Below are positions 11,931 through 26,073 of a stretch of DNA of 64,000 bases, piece by piece. This stretch comes from Trichosphaerium sp. ATCC 40318 (taxonomy: Eukaryota; Discosea; Flabellinia; Trichosidae). Position 1 is the stretch's first letter, and every line of letters begins with the position of its first letter. Where the stretch lies: NCBI GenBank assembly GCA_038496445.1, contig JALMLS010000166.1, forward strand, positions 1 through 64,000, given 5' to 3'. The notes under the pieces are model-generated. The model searched no databases. It was not told the DNA's origin and worked only from the letters and a program-made list of their open reading frames with translations. The position numbers and the translations under genes are program-made.

Positions 11931-14900
11931 CTAATGCTTGCCTCTTGTCTTGCTAAGTAAATTCCTATTAATTTCTATCAACACAAGTGTGTAAGAAAAA
12001 AAAGAAAATAGTACATACCCTTCTGCACGAGGGCGTTGGTAACCAATAAAACCACTACCCAGTCCTTTTGGGTTACTTTTTGGAGACCCTTGGAAATTAG
12101 GAGGACCTCTGTGGCTATCATGAGCGATATTACTGTTAACGTATAACATACCTTGCATTAGGTGAGCCTGCTCCTCTTGGCGTCTTTCTGCGTGATGTAT
12201 AACCTAAAACGGATTAGGGGGCTTGATTCTTAGTAATTATATGGATATGGGCGGTACTTGTCGTTTCAGTCTTCCGTTCTGGATCAGGACTATTTGTGGA
12301 CGCTGCTGTGCTCGGGGAATTTGTGCTTTTGCCTTGTTTCAGCAGTGTCACAGCAACATCGCGGTCATCAGGAAAGAAGTACGATAGCATATCCTACGCC
12401 CAAGACGTTAAACAAAAATGAGAATCTCTGTGCATTCATTTACCTCTGGTGCTTTCTCTTCCCTGTATCTCTGTGAGACAGTCTCTTCAATATACTTTGC
12501 CCTGGTGTGGTATGGCCTACGATAACCTTCCTGTTGGAATCGTACGTGTCTGTAAGCATGTATTGACGTCCATCGGACAAGAGGTGCCAGCGTTGGCAGT
12601 GACAGAACCATGCCTGACACAAGGGGTCCAAACGCAGCCACTTTATCCTTCTTGTAAGTCTCAATGCGGTACAGACCATTGCTCAGAGGATACACCACAA
12701 TATGTGCGTCATTAAACTGAGATGATATCGTCTTTGGGTTGTAGTCGCGTTTATGATCAGACCATACAACCTAACACTAATTGTCAGCAACTCTTTTGAC
12801 GTTTCATCACCAGGAGTGTAGTTTATTACCTGCACGATATCATTGCCCACATGTCGCTTCTTCCCGACGTGTTTCTTGTCTTGAGGGTCCGTTGGCATGT
12901 ATGTGATACAATGAAACAACATTTCGTATTTTTCACTTGCCCAGTAAGGCGTTGCTTTTCCATCTTTTCCAGATCTAACGAGACCACCCATAAAGCCTTG
13001 ATGCTTCGCAAGCGGCACTTGCCATCCCAAACCATCTACAAATCTACAAAAGACGGTTAGGTCACCTGTCATGACAGAGAGTCGAAAAAAAAATAACGCT
13101 TACGATTGATATTGGAAAGAACCAGCAGCATTGCCCAGTATCAAGTTTTGATCCTCTTGGCTGTCACCGACGTAAACGATGCCAACCTTTAGCGTTTCAC
13201 GGCCTTTAATCCTGTCGAGTTCCTTGAGTGATCGTCTCATTCTCGAACTGTCAACCAACATGTGGAACGTTCTGCGACTCTTCTCGCTCAGGAATCCCAA
13301 GTTACGAAGCAAAAGTCGAGGTATTGCCAGTTTGGATTGAGCAGTTACAGCTCCATCCATGACAACAGTAACAGGTGATCGAGTCTCGCTAAAAACAGAG
13401 GAATTAGTCAGGTTATTGGGGGAAAACAAGGTGAGGTGGTGGGAGGAGAAGGAGGTTACTGCGCACGTTCTCTTTGTAAAGTGTGCCGCTTCTTGTTCTG
13501 TGAACTTGCCAATGTACGCTTCACACTGCTGAACTTGCGTGGAATACGATTCAGCTGGGTTTAGTGGGGTTGTAAACTTTGAAAACTTTGGAGACTTTGG
13601 TAAGATATTTTGATATTTGGCATCATAGTGCTCTAGTAAAGCGCCTAGCGGATCATGCTCGCTTAATTTTACTGCTTTATCCTATACAGTAGAAATGAAT
13701 AATAAAGTCCAGTACAAAAGAGAAAGGACTAATATAGAACCGCTTTTTCTGCGGCAATACAAAAAACTATTGAGTTTTACACGTACAGTTACGGGCTGTA
13801 GTAACGAAGGTAGCGGTTTCCAGAACTCCTGTTTGAAACTTGCATTCTTGTTGTCATTGACTAGAGAAGCAGAGTAGACGTGTTTACCCATACCATCTCG
13901 GAGTATGACCCTGGCTGTAGGAGGGTTTTTGCTTGCACTTGTCGATTTGGGCTGTATCACACCACCTGCTTCACCTGCTGCATCTGCTCCTGCCTCTATT
14001 TCTTCTTCGTCGCCCATTTGATTGACGGACACAACGAGCCTGTCGTTGTCAACGAAAAACAATGTAGGCTTCTTTGCATCAATGTCTGTTAGGAACTGAG
14101 ATACTACAGTCTCTGAGCCTACAGGTGTAGGATAGTTGTTATAATACGAAGCCACGACATGCAAAACAGTCTCGGCAGCCTCTCTAATGATGCTGCTACC
14201 GTGTGCCGGTTCTCGAAGATGTTTATCGAACAGTTTCTCCGTGTGCATCCGCTGTGTGGTGGTAGGCACTTGCGTGACTGGCGGTGTGGTAGGTGCCTTA
14301 TCTTTCTTCTTTTTCTTCTTGGTGGAGTCTGTTTCAGACATTACAATTGCAGGAGGCTCTGGTGTTGATACCATGGATGATACCACAGTATCCAAGTCAG
14401 TGGTTTTGCCAAGAATACCAATCCTTTAGTAAGAAAAAAATTAGGAGAGTTTGAAAAAGAAGCAAGGACGTTGCGTATAAAAAAATTAGTAATCGTTAAA
14501 GCAAAAAAAAAAACAGGTAAGCTGTCGTACTCTACAGCAGCCCATATCTTGTTGGCAATATCCTTGTTGCTTAACACAAGATTGGGTCTGCACACTAACC
14601 AATCAGCTAGCAAGTAAAAGTTGGCTGCTACGATCCTAGAGAGAGAATTAGAAGGTCTTAATTAATAACAATCAATTTTCCAACACATAAAAAAAAAGCG
14701 AGGAGGAATGCCGTACTTTTCCCTTGTACGCATCCTTGGGAAGAGGGTTGCGAGGTTGTCGCAGAGAAGTGATAGAATGTGAGGAATGATTTTGGGGTTG
14801 AGTCGCTCAATCTGCGAATACAACTGTGTAAGCGTCTGTAACATTTCGCATGCGGACAACGCCAATGCATCGTCTGCGTCATGCGTGTGATTAATCAAAG

Positions 14901-17900
14901 CCAACAAACATTCAGCAGTCAGCTTAGGCCTCTTATTCTTCCTGGCGAGGAGCTCTTCAAACAATAGAACTGTGATACCGCACAACACTTGATATTTAGT
15001 TGAAGGGTCAATTGTCTGAAGCGCCAGTTCTTTAAGAAGACCAGTAACAGAACTGCTAAGTTCTGCACTCGAGACCTCCCTTATGGATACACGTCAGCAC
15101 ACTGTGTGGTGAAATAGAACTAAAACGAAAGGAATAAATGCGTACCTCTGTTCGAGGATGCTAGGGACGCTAACGCCTTCAAAGTGGTTTGGTACACATA
15201 TAAGAGAGTTCAATATGGTCATAGCAGCCCTTTGCAAATCTGGTGGAGGCGATGTGCGTTGCTTGAATATGTTGGAGACTTCTTTCAAAAAGTCCGGTAT
15301 GAGCACATAACAACCTGGTAGCGAGTACGAAAATAGCATTTTAGCAGAGCATACAATAGCATCTCTGATAAGTTGGCTATCGTGACACAATCCTGATTGT
15401 ATTGCACGATAAAAGTGAGATAACAGGTCAAACGATAACGGCTTTTCGTGTTGTCCAATAAAAAGCTAAAATAATTAATATTGACCCAATCAGCAAGCAT
15501 TAAAACAAACATTCTACGGACAAAAAGAAAACTAAAAACAAAAGGAATTTATGGTGTACCTTGCACAAGGCCTTGTATGCTATTACACATCCAGGAATCT
15601 TTTTATCTGGTGCATTTGTTGCTTCTAGGAGCCAAGGTAAGAAAATATCTAACAGAGGCATTCGTCTAGGGCCTTCTGATAGTGTGAGTCTCGCTTCTCC
15701 TTCGAGCAATATGTCTATAGCTTCCGAAATGCAAGTCATGGCGAGTTGATAGTTGCTCGCATCTACGCAAGTATAGTCAGTATTGACAATGTTGTTAACC
15801 TCAATAACGAGGTTGCTACCTCATGTCGAGAACGTACCTTCTATGTCGTTGAGATTGCCGAGGATATTGAGTACAGTGAACCACATATCACGAATGTTTT
15901 GTTCGTTCCAAGTTACACCCAAAAGCTTCTTTTCTGGGCGATCTAATCCAGCAGCTTTGTCAGCTGCGCTCACATATATCAAATCTGTCAATAGACGTGT
16001 TAACTGAAGAACCTTGGCTTTCCACTGTCGAACAGTGTGCGGCCAATCGGACAGTTTACAGAAACGCTCTAACAACAAGTTATTATTATGTTATTCGAAT
16101 AAAATGTTTGCAATGAATGAACGCAGGCAAATAGTGTACCATGGAAGTTACGCCAGTTATCTTCACTAGTCCATGGCGATCGGATCCACACGAGGAGCAA
16201 GTGACCAATGATATTATCTGCAATGCTAGCAAACTCCGAATTCTTTTGTGGGTTCTTATTGAGGAAGCGAACGCATCCGTTTAATATCGTGTACTGAAGG
16301 ACTTCCCATGTTTCCCTGTCCATTTGATCGCCGTAACTCAAGGAGAACATATTGTACAAGCTCAAAATGTCCAAAAGAACATCCTTGTGCTCTCCTCTGC
16401 GTTCAATATCGGCATCAAGCAAGAATACGTTTGAGATATTCTGAATAAATGACTACGATCTATAAGTTAGATATATGCGCCTTAAATAAATTCACATGTG
16501 CTTAGACATACCTGCCAGTGTTGTTGTAAGCGCTCAGGCCTAATCACATCTGAACGTCGACTTGTCTGATGAGGAGATGATTAGATAAGATGATTCCAAT
16601 TGAATAAAAAAAATGCCAAAATGAATAAATTTTAGAAACACTTACGACAAGCCAGTATTTGTAGAGATCAAGGGACTTCCGCATTGTGCTCGCGTATTTG
16701 ACAGGAAGGAAGCAACATTGACGCGATACTTCCAATACAAATGGTGAGTTTGTGTCATCCCAGAGCAGCTGTGGATGGGAGAATTAGTGCCATTTGTGTA
16801 TGTTACACAACACAAGCTTTGAACGTTACCTGAGTGATGGACACTTTGTTTTTCCATTTATCAGCAAACATATCGATGATTGCTCTTTGTACTTCTAACG
16901 GACAGAACGCTTGGAATCCTTTACTATCATTTGGTGGTTCGAGTACCCCAAGTTGCTTGAATATACCAGGGTAAAACGCTGAAAAATAGGTTTTCTTCAA
17001 CTAAATCAAGAAAAAAACTCAGTTAGGTATGGAATCTCCTACAACTCGTAACCGTATTTTCGTACCAAGTTAAACCAGAATTTAAACGTGTTTGGGTCTT
17101 TACGTGTGAGATAGTCCAACATGAACTTCAACATGCTGATAGACTCTTCTACAGTGCTGCCGTCTGCAGACATGTGTTCGCTCGGTACAATAACCAGTGT
17201 AGGCTCAACTAACATGGCCATTAATAATTAAACCCTAGATCACAAATACTATTTGGTTCCCAACCAATTGACGTCACGCAAGGTTGAAAAGAATGAAAAC
17301 AAAAAGTATGGAAAGCGTGCAAAACACTTTTTTTTGGTCGCATAGAATTCCACGTGCCTTTGTGGGGTCTACTTGGTAATACAACTGTCAACCCAGTGAT
17401 AGCACGGACCTAAGCACTTGGTGTTAAAATTGGGTTTACAAACAAAATTGTGCGACAACTTGGTCAAGCGACCACCTACCTCTGGTACAAAAGCGTATAA
17501 ATCTATACTTGAAGCAAACAACTTACACATTTCATCCAAACCCTAATCAAACGCTTAGCCAGCCAATAATAGCATTAACAAATATGTTTTCAAAAAAATT
17601 TGTGTCATATTTGTTGTAAAGAAAAAAAAACACAAAAAATGATTTTTGAGCAAGCTGAGGTACCTCTTTTGAATCTGTGGATTGTAAAAGCGCTTCTATA
17701 AAGAGAAACAAGCATTCTAGTACAACAACACGCAAACTGGCCTACCACGTAGTGTGAGAAAATAAATTAACATGCTAAAAGCTGCTAGTATTACCTTGTT
17801 CTGTATCGCCATGACTTTTTGTACAAATGTACCTAAATAGAATGCGTTAATAACCATCATTAGAAACCAAAAACAAAGCCGAAAATGTCGGTGACTGAAT

Positions 17901-18483
17901 GCGCTGAATTTGACAGTGAAACGTTGCAGTTTGCTGTTAGAAAGCGATTTCGCTGGTAATAATATCTGCGTACTGATCTCTTTGAATTTCCACCTGTTTT
18001 TAATTTTGTCTTTCAAATGTTGTAACGTTTGCTTCAAAACTTCTAGACAAGCCAATACCTCTTGTTCATGACTCTTTTTAGTTTTATCTAAAAAACTATC
18101 GTTAACAACCAATGACCATAAGTTGCACAATACACGCCAATGGGTAAAGAATCACGCGAAAATGAGCCTAAAAAAAGGGATTGCCGTACCTTTTGATATT
18201 TCAAGCAAGTAATAAAAGGACATGAGCGTTGAATGCACAGCCTCTGCATGTTGCTGAAAGAACTCATGGATTTGATCCTCCTCCTCTTTGTCTACCTCTT
18301 CGTTAGATGTGCACGCGGGGCGTTAAATACCACTAATCTGGAAGTAAATGTACCTATAACCCTAAAGAGCGCCTTCCATCTCTTCGTTAAGTTCTTCTCG
18401 TCCAAGAACTTGCGAACGCGTTTTTTTTGTCTGTCCTTATCTTTCGAATGGACGGTAGTAAGCGCCTTCAATCGCTTACTCAT
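11931..18483 (-). CDS. RalGAP catalytic alpha-subunit-like protein
   Basis: Twenty-six exons join in phase over 4575 nt to 1524 residues. The N-terminus (KNRWKFKEI after a Lys-rich start) matches the helical N-terminus of RalGAP-alpha. Internal exons are alpha-solenoid-like. The C-terminal Rap/tuberin-type GAP domain covers about residues 1150-1440 (LKVGIVYVGDSQEDQ, GLGWQVPLAKHQGFMGGL, HVGNDIVQ then VVWSDHKRDYNP). The catalytic 'asparagine thumb' is Asn1312 in GND. Family members stimulate GTP hydrolysis on Ral, Rap or Rheb-type GTPases with a beta subunit. The intron between 17358 and 17208 must be GC-AG (donor GCACGTG) to keep frame. The tail ends in a low-complexity Ser/Pro/Gly region. It is shorter than human RALGAPA1 (about 2000 residues). 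Divergent from the DHHC gene, 130 bp apart. Confidence 0.92.
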
Positions 18484-18613
18484 TGTACATTGTCAGTTTG
18501 TTTTTTGGCAGTTATTCGACCAAGCTTTGACCAATTTACTTGCAAGTACAAAACGCTTTTTTTTTTCTTTTTGGACAAGCCATCTACCCGAAAACAGTGA
18601 AACCGAGAATCAG

Positions 18614-20012
18614 ATGGCGTATCGCATCCGTGGTGTGAAATTTTTGCCTTGCGTACGTAATCAAGCTCGTTTTACCTCTAACATGTACAGTTGGGTATAT
18701 TGGCAGCTATCAACTTAATTTATGGCATGTGGGTGTATTACTTTACACCAATTGTCATAAACGCTTGGCCTTGGCAAGTATACTATTCTCAGGCAGCGTT
18801 GCTGACCGCGTTCTGGTTTGGCGTGAATTGGGCGTACTATGCAACGTATGTCTTTTTTTTTATTTACCCAAACTAACAGCCACGTGCAGATATATGACCG
18901 ATCCTGGTCGCGTACCGGCATCACTGGTACGATACATACGTTGCAGACGTAAATTGCCTTTTTTGCCGTTTTGTTATTCTTTGTACTCACTTTACGTACG
19001 AATAGATTGAATCTGGGCGAATGACGTACTAAACATAGAGTTTAAAGACATTGTGCATTAATTTTTTTTTTGTGGCGCTGATGGGAAGACAAACATTTGC
19101 ACCAAATGCACAACACCCAAACCACCGCGTAGTCATCACTGTCGAAGGTGTGGCAGGTACAAAATATTTCACTATTTAGTCACGCTCGCATCAGGCCGCT
19201 AACAATATCGTCATTTAGATGTGTACTACGCATGGACCATCATTGTACGTTACAACGCAGCACAATCTTATTTTTTGCCAATATTAGCTAATAAGTCAGT
19301 TTTTTTCACTCTTTTTTTTGCAGGTCCTTTCACAAACTGTTGTATTGGATTCTACAACTACAAGTATTACCTCCTCATATTACTGCATGGCACAACTGCC
19401 ATTGTGGTTTATGGTGCATCGACAATGCTCCATAGTTGGGGTTGGATTCTATGGTCAGAGGTACCCATTCAGTGACCTCTTTAAAACAAAACTAAATTCG
19501 ATCTTTATAGTATCCACGAGATTATGTGTTGATGGCATTGTGGATACTTAACTTTGTTCTTGTACGCTGATGTATATATTATTTATGTGGTGTCTCATGT
19601 GCTCTATAGGGGTGCAATACATCCGGGTTGGGGCTGTTTCATATGATGATGATACTCCAAAATACGACAACAATAGAGTGGCAACAACTCGTTAGAGGCG
19701 AAGGCCCACCTCAAAAGGGGCGCTATATCTACGATCTGGGACCGATAGAGAATTGGAGACAGATAGTAGGACCGAATCCTCTGTATGTAAATTCGACAAT
19801 TTGCGATTGAAAATATTTTCATTCAAAAAAACAATTTTTCTACAATGTTTTATTTACAAGTTAACACTCACTGTAGGCTCTGGATTTTCCCAATAGGTAC
19901 GCCCTGAGGACCTAGTAATTTTAACAACGTTTAATTTTTACCCAATTTCAATTTTTTTGTTTTTAAAGCTGTCATTGTTCAGTCCGGACATCACCCTCAC
20001 CCACCACATTAA
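18614..20012 (+). CDS. DHHC-type protein S-acyltransferase
   Basis: Ten exons (18614-18652, 18691-18845, 18890-18926, 19089-19156, 19219-19244, 19324-19460, 19511-19561, 19610-19782, 19877-19896, 19969-20012) join to 249 residues. Two N-terminal membrane segments are followed by TDPGRVP, then the cysteine-rich domain: Cys81-x2-Cys84, PPRSHHC, CRRCGRC and the catalytic DHHC at 106-109 followed by PFTNCCIGFYNYKYY. Two more membrane segments follow, then the usual TTxE-like element (NTTTIEW). It should transfer palmitate to cytosolic cysteines at the Golgi, ER or plasma membrane. DHHC-Pro-Phe replaces the common DHHC-Pro-Trp. The Cys-rich domain exon is joined directly to exon 3; an additional mini-exon near 19015 would break the frame. 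Confidence 0.9.
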
Positions 20013-20109
20013 AACCGACCTAGGTAAACCGCTAGGTGATGGTCTTTCATTTCCCACATACCAAGCTCCTCAAGAAGACGAAAAAGATACATGAGTGTTG
20101 CGCATGAGT

Positions 20110-21458
20110 CTATTTTTTGGCTTGGTCTTTATGCGCCATTTTTTCCATAAGGACGCCTTGGCCATTCTCCAAATCTGGTTTTAAATTCTTTAACGCCTTA
20201 CCAAAGTCCAATGGTTTTCCTTGCAATTTGTAAATAAATAAAAAGTAGGCTTGCATAGAAAATCAAAAAAAAAGGGACTAAAATCACGTGTGTTTGTAGA
20301 ATTCTTGGTTTAAAGTATTACCTGTCTTTAGTGAAAACAGATAGTATCTATCTCCTGCTGTGTTGGGGCTTGTAAGTAAGCCTTTATCGCATATATCATC
20401 TATAATCTTCCCAACAACCCAGTCTTGATGAAAGAACATGTGTTTTGGCTTCACCTTGCTATCCATCGGATACAACACCTCCAAATAAAATCTAGCATTC
20501 TGTGGTACAGATGATTTGCCCTTAAAGTGGTACCACGATCAGCGAGGAACAAACTCATCAAAACAGCAAAGAAAACCGGAAAAAAACAAACAAAGTTGAA
20601 ATGGAATCGGTACCTTAGCCCTTTGTTTGAGTTGCATAATGCTTACACGTGTAGCGTGTTGAGACTTATATTTTTTTGAAAACAAACTAAAGTTAAATCT
20701 TGCTCGGGGCTTTGCAGCAGCTGTGCGCTGCTGCTTCGGTTTTGGTTTGTTTGGATCAGCCACAGTACACATATGAGATTCTGGAAAGCGGTGACTCAGA
20801 GGAAAGTTAGAGGTAGACGATGTGTTACATTAGAAAGTGCTTACCTCACACAAAAATTTTTGTGACACCTCTCGCATGCGATAGGTTGGACGGATGTTTT
20901 TTTACATCGTCTGAAAGTGCACGCATACACTTTGTTTGTTGATACTACCTATACCACGTACGTTAATGTTGTAACTAGTAGAACGCTGTGCGCCGTACTT
21001 TTGGGCATCCTTGATCAATGTGACGTGACATCTGCGGGATTAGTGTTAGTGTTCTTGCTTTTGGCTCTTGTAGCGCGTACTATAGCGTTTATATCTTCTC
21101 CGGGTTTTACCGACACAATTTGGTTGCACAAAGGACATGACGGAGAGATACTCTATGTTGGCGTTACTTTGGTAAAGTTTAAACTGACAATAATAACGTA
21201 CGCCCGTATTAGCTGCGCAACCATGTGCCTCTGGTCTGTAGTGTTCTTTGCAGTATTGTTTATTACATTTAGAGCAAGTAAACGGCAAAAAATCTTATGG
21301 CGTTAATATGTTATCCACACGCTAAGCGAGTACCTAATTGCCTGCACGAGGATACAGCGCATTGTTTGCCGACATCTGGGAGCTATAAACTGTATCTTAG
21401 AAGATTTGGCTTATGAAGGGTATAATTTGGTTCATTTTGAGTATTGCCGCACCTCCAT
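20110..21458 (-). CDS. Tandem AN1 zinc-finger protein with UBL domain
   Basis: Nine exons (21453-21458, 21334-21382, 21202-21293, 21081-21152, 20999-21031, 20845-20948, 20614-20794, 20322-20520, 20110-20219) join to 281 residues. The first AN1 finger reads MELPDVGKQC..C then QLDFLPFTCSKCNKQYC, HYRPEAHGC. A CPLCN...GEDINAI..HIDQGC linker follows, then a second AN1 finger (ACERCHKNFC, HRFPESHMC) and a basic linker. The C-terminal domain (FYLEVLYP..SKVKPKHMFFHQDWVVGKIIDDI) matches the UBL region of ZFAND1. ZFAND1/2 proteins bind p97/Cdc48 and proteasomes and help clear stress granules or arsenite-damaged protein; this one combines ZFAND2-like fingers with a ZFAND1-like tail. Only six coding bases lie in exon 1. 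Confidence 0.88.
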
Positions 21459-22460
21459 CACCAATTGTATACAACAGAAATTTGATTGACAGCTTAACTA
21501 CGATAAAACCTTGAATAATCACAGCAATTGTTATGTGCGGTGGTAGCGTAAATACAAGTATTAGGTCCTGTATGATAGTTGTCGATTCAAAAAAGCGAAA
21601 TTCCAGAACTCGCAATGTACTCGAAAATAGAACGAAAGGCTTCCTACAACGAGCTACCCAAGTACTCGAACAGGTGTTGATGAATACGCGGCACTGGCTT
21701 CATCATGACTTGTTTGTGATTGGCGTATCATGAAAATGCACGTTTGTTACAATAGAGTCGCCACGTATGGTGTCGTATTGAGCGGAAGTAAAACCATCGA
21801 CTATTTTGCTCATTTTTTTCCGTCAATATAGCAACTACCAACATAACATGTTTTCCAGGTAAGGTGACTTCATTTTTATGGTCACCGCGTACGAAATTGC
21901 AGGAGGAAATTCACCTGCTGAATAATTATCCTTTTTAGGCCCATCACTGACAATAAACGCCACAACAGCATAGCTATAGATAGATAATGAGTGTGGCTAG
22001 TTGTAGCCTTTTCGATTTTGAGTTGTTAAACTCATCAATTTTGTCGGCTTTAAAACAAGTACAGAGAAGGGCAAGTGCCAAAACAACTCAAAACATAAGC
22101 ATTAATTCACTACTAGCAGTACTGTATAAATTTCTGATGAAAATCAAAATCAAAAATCATTTCCGCGATTAGCGCACTGTGTCTGAGTTAATTTGCGTTG
22201 TATTGAGCAATGGCTGGTGTCGCGAATGAATTCTCGCGAGTGTAATGGTACACAAACAATAAGTGACTATGCGCTAGTTGCAAATCCTCATTTTCATCGG
22301 TGTACACTGTAGTTGTAATCAATTGCAACAAGGCAATTAGACGGATAATTGTGTAAGGACCAAAGTCGCATTTGGTTGGTGGAAATTGAGTTAAAGTTAA
22401 TAAAAAGTAGTCCAAATAAGGATAAGCAAACGCAAGTAGAAGCAAAACCAGAGGTACACT
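21459..22460. other. Intergenic region, 1.0 kb
   Basis: Promoters of the AN1 gene (minus) and the VWA gene (plus). Open frames at 21533-21733, 21987-22172 and 22188-22529 show no conserved content or splice pattern. A 5' untranslated exon of the VWA gene may be here but cannot be shown. Confidence 0.4.
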
Positions 22461-25400
22461 ATGAAATACCTCGCTTTGGCTGCACTCTTCGTTGTATGTG
22501 CACTTGCTGTATCTCCAGACAGTTTCCAAGCCATTGTTTCAATTGCAAACGATCCCGACCAATCAGTACGCACTCACACCTTTACTATACATACATATCA
22601 TCACTGCTGGGTCCACAGTTCGGTGTTTCGTAGTTTTGAAGATTTATGGGGCAAAGTGGGTTGATGTTCGCCGTTGAATTCCTTCCGCCACGCCCATTTT
22701 CGTTTGTTTTGTTTTTTTTTTTACCCAAGTAACTGTTTTTCCGACCTATACCATCATCTTCCTGATTGAAATCTTACTTCCCTCTAAGGGCGTTTACGAA
22801 GCACACTACGTATTCGACGGACCAAACGAGCAAACAGCTCTACAATACATTAACCCAACTGCATCACTCCCATACCTTAGAGAAACACATATTTACTCAC
22901 AGGTGCGCAGTTTTAGTACACATTCTAGCGAAAAAGGAGAAACAAAAGAAACGAAAAACTGAAAAAATATTTTAGAAGCGCCTTTACCGTCAGTGTCCAG
23001 AAACTTGTGAAACTTTCGATGAACGCGAAGAACCACTCCCACTCATCACAACAGTTGGTGCAACTCCAAGCGATGGCGTTGAAACTTTCAGATACATTTT
23101 CGAGGATGGTGGCGAGAGATCGTATAGTTGCAAGAAATACACCCACGAATCAACACTTTCAGGCCAGAAACAAGTAAAATTCTTGTGGGTCACTAATGAT
23201 GGACTTGACGATCCTTGCAGGTACTGTTTTGTAAATGCTTCTCTTTTTACGCTATTTGTGATCCATGCTTAATTATGTAGGGTTGAATGGGGTAATGGAG
23301 CCGTATGGACCTTTAAAAACCCTCTCGCACAAGTCGGTGGAACTTTTGCTACTCTCCCTGCTGGAAACGGTGGTGGTGATGACGAAGTATTTGCTGCTAC
23401 CAATTTCCCAGAAGAGTGTTTCAAAGGATGTTCTGGTGCTCTAGAACTCATTTTCGGTACGTCAAAAACTCATACCAAGGTGGTTTTTTTTTCAATTTTT
23501 ACCTTATTCTATTGTAGTTCTTGATTCATCGAGTTCAATCAACCCAGAAGGTTGGAATCTTATTGTTACATGGGTCCGTAACGCTATTGCCCAGTTTACA
23601 ATTTCACCAACAGAAACGCGTATTGGCATCGTCTCGTACAATACGCTACCAACAGACCATACCAGCGGGAGATTGTTAAGCACACCAACGTCTGTTCAAG
23701 CCGCACTATCTGTTTTGGAGGATGTAGAAGTAACAGGTAAGAACTCGACGAGACAAAATAAGAAATGTTCATGATTTTTTTGTAGGTTTCACTTGTATTG
23801 GATGTGGTCTCAATGTTGCTGGTGGTATGATTTTCGACTCTGCACAACGTGAAATTGACTGCGGAAAAAACGCCAACATGAGCCCAACTGAACTTGCTCT
23901 ACCGTGTACAGCTCCAATTAGTGGCGTCATCAAAGCTCGCGAAGACGTACCTATTGTTGTTGTAACATTGACTGACGGCGCTGTAAATCGTCCTGATATA
24001 ACACAAGGAGAACTGGTAAATGGTGAACCTCTCTTTAATAATGCTACATACTACAACATGAATCCTACAACTTACATGAAGTACCAAATGAGTACGGGTC
24101 ACCTGTTTTTTGTCAACACATGTTTTTTTATATTTAGTCTGCCAATTTCTCACCGTCTTTTTAGGTCACTTGACTGCAGCTGGGGCTATTGGTATCTCCG
24201 TGGGTGTCACTGGAACTGATCCGGACGGAAACCCTAGATCAAACCCAGACGATTTGTTGGTCCTCGCTCAAGGTGACAGTTCTCGCAGTATCTCCATTGA
24301 AGAACTTGATCGTTTGGAGGGTATCACACAAAAACTTATTAGCCTCGCTTGCTCTACAACCAAAAAGTGCAACGGAGCGTGCACTTCGTTCTGTGGATGT
24401 GAGAACAAGTGTGAATGCCCTGTTGACTGTGGCGATCAAAATCCTTGCACGGAAGACATATGCCCTAACGCTAATGTTGGCTGTGTAAACAATAACCCAC
24501 ATAAAAAAGGCCCGAACGGTTTGGAACAATGTGATGATTCAAACAAGTGTACCGCCGACGAGTGTGTAAAAGATATAGACAATCCGAGAAATGATCCAAT
24601 CAAGGATGCTGATGGCAATTTCAATCCTTTTGCCCCTGAATGCAAGCGCACACCTTCACAGGAAGCCATAGATTGCGAAGACAATGATCAATGTACAGCG
24701 AATCGGTGCGACCCTTTGGTAGGTTGCCAAGTTGTCAATCAAACCAATTTATGCACTGCTCCAAATACGTGCAGTAGCCCTGGTTGTCAAGCATCAGGCA
24801 ACGATACAGCAACCAACAACGGTGTTCCTGGATGTTTCTACAAAATCATACCTGGTGCTGATTGTACCGCTTGTCAGATACTTGTGGCAGGAGAAGAACC
24901 AATACCAGTCAATTGCGATCTGAATAGCACTGTAAACATTTGTCTTGGTCGTGATCAAGTTGGTGTTGCCAATGATACCGATGGTAACCGTGGTGCCTGT
25001 GAAGACAAGTGCAACACTTACACTTGTCAACCTGTTCTCGATACCGTTGGTGATGCCACTTGTGTCCCTACTGCTAGAAGGGACTGTGACGACTCCAATA
25101 TGTGCACTTTAGCTGAGTGCGTTTCTGCCACCGGTACGTTGATTTGTTGTATTCCTCCTCAAATTGCTCATTCTTATTTCTTTGTTTAGGCGAGTGTGCT
25201 TATGAAGATATAAGCAAGAATGTCAGCCAAACTTGCGGCAACGTCACAAACATGTGCCAAGACCGATGGTGCGACAGTGAACTTGGTTGTCAATTTGAAG
25301 AGATCAACGCTACTGCTGTTTGTGATGATGGTGATCCATGTACCATTGACACATGTTTCCCAAGTGCTGCTTCTGTCGATGAACGTTGTGTTTACATCAA

Positions 25401-25884
25401 TGTCACCGAGGCTGTCTGTGCGCCGGCCCTTAATGGATCTTTCTGCAAAATTCCAGTTTGCAAGGGAGGAGAGTGTGACTTTACTGAGCGCGAATGTCCT
25501 GCTATACCAGGTAGGTGCGGTGTTGAAATCTGTAATGAAACAACTGCGCAGTGCGACGTCATTGATTTTGCCTGTAACCTCTTTAATGCCCCAAGTGCTG
25601 TAACTGAACAGGGTGTACTTACTGCTGGTGTACGTATTTTTTTTTTGTGACTGCCAAGATTGTTGGTATTTTTTTTTTCTCAGCATGTAGTTCTAAATAT
25701 TGTCCTGTAGGCCGTTGCTGCGCTCATTATCGCCCTCATTGTCGTCGCTGCTGCTGTTACTGTTGGAGGCGCATACGGTGTATCCGTTTATGCCAATGAT
25801 GGTACTGCTATTGCCGCTGGTAACACAAGTCCAGTTTACACCCCTGATGGCAATTCTGGTTCCAACGTCCTATACAATGGTTAA
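22461..25884 (+). CDS. VWA domain and CTDC-like Cys-repeat type I membrane protein
   Basis: Nine exons (22461-22565, 22789-22902, 22976-23220, 23281-23456, 23518-23736, 23786-24091, 24165-25133, 25190-25629, 25711-25884) join to 915 residues. A signal peptide (MKYLALAALFVVCALAVS) is followed by a Cys-containing ectodomain and a VWA domain at about 210-400 with an intact MIDAS start (FVLDSSSS) and TLTDG loop. Then come many cysteine repeats of the form C-D-D-x-N-x-C-T-x-D-x-C (residues about 440-840), like the CTDC repeats of dictyostelid prestalk/extracellular-matrix proteins. One membrane helix (AVAALIIALIVVAAAVTV) precedes a short tail of ~38 residues. Expected role: divalent-cation-dependent surface adhesion. 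Phase is kept at every join. Confidence 0.88.
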
Positions 25885-26073
25885 AAGGGATCCCGAATTC
25901 ATTCTACACGTTTTAGTTATTAAAAAAAAACAATCTTTACACTGTAAATTAAACACAGTTCTTGTTCTTCTCGTCTTGTTGTTTTTTTTTTGGTTGCTTA
26001 AATCAAAATTGTTTAAGCTCGTCCTACTCACTTTGACTTGTAACAATCAAGAAGCCCCTTGAAGTTGTAGGCT

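Noticed and set aside
22188-22529. 113-codon minus-strand frame
   Set aside because: Overlaps the start and signal peptide of the VWA gene on the other strand; no conserved content.
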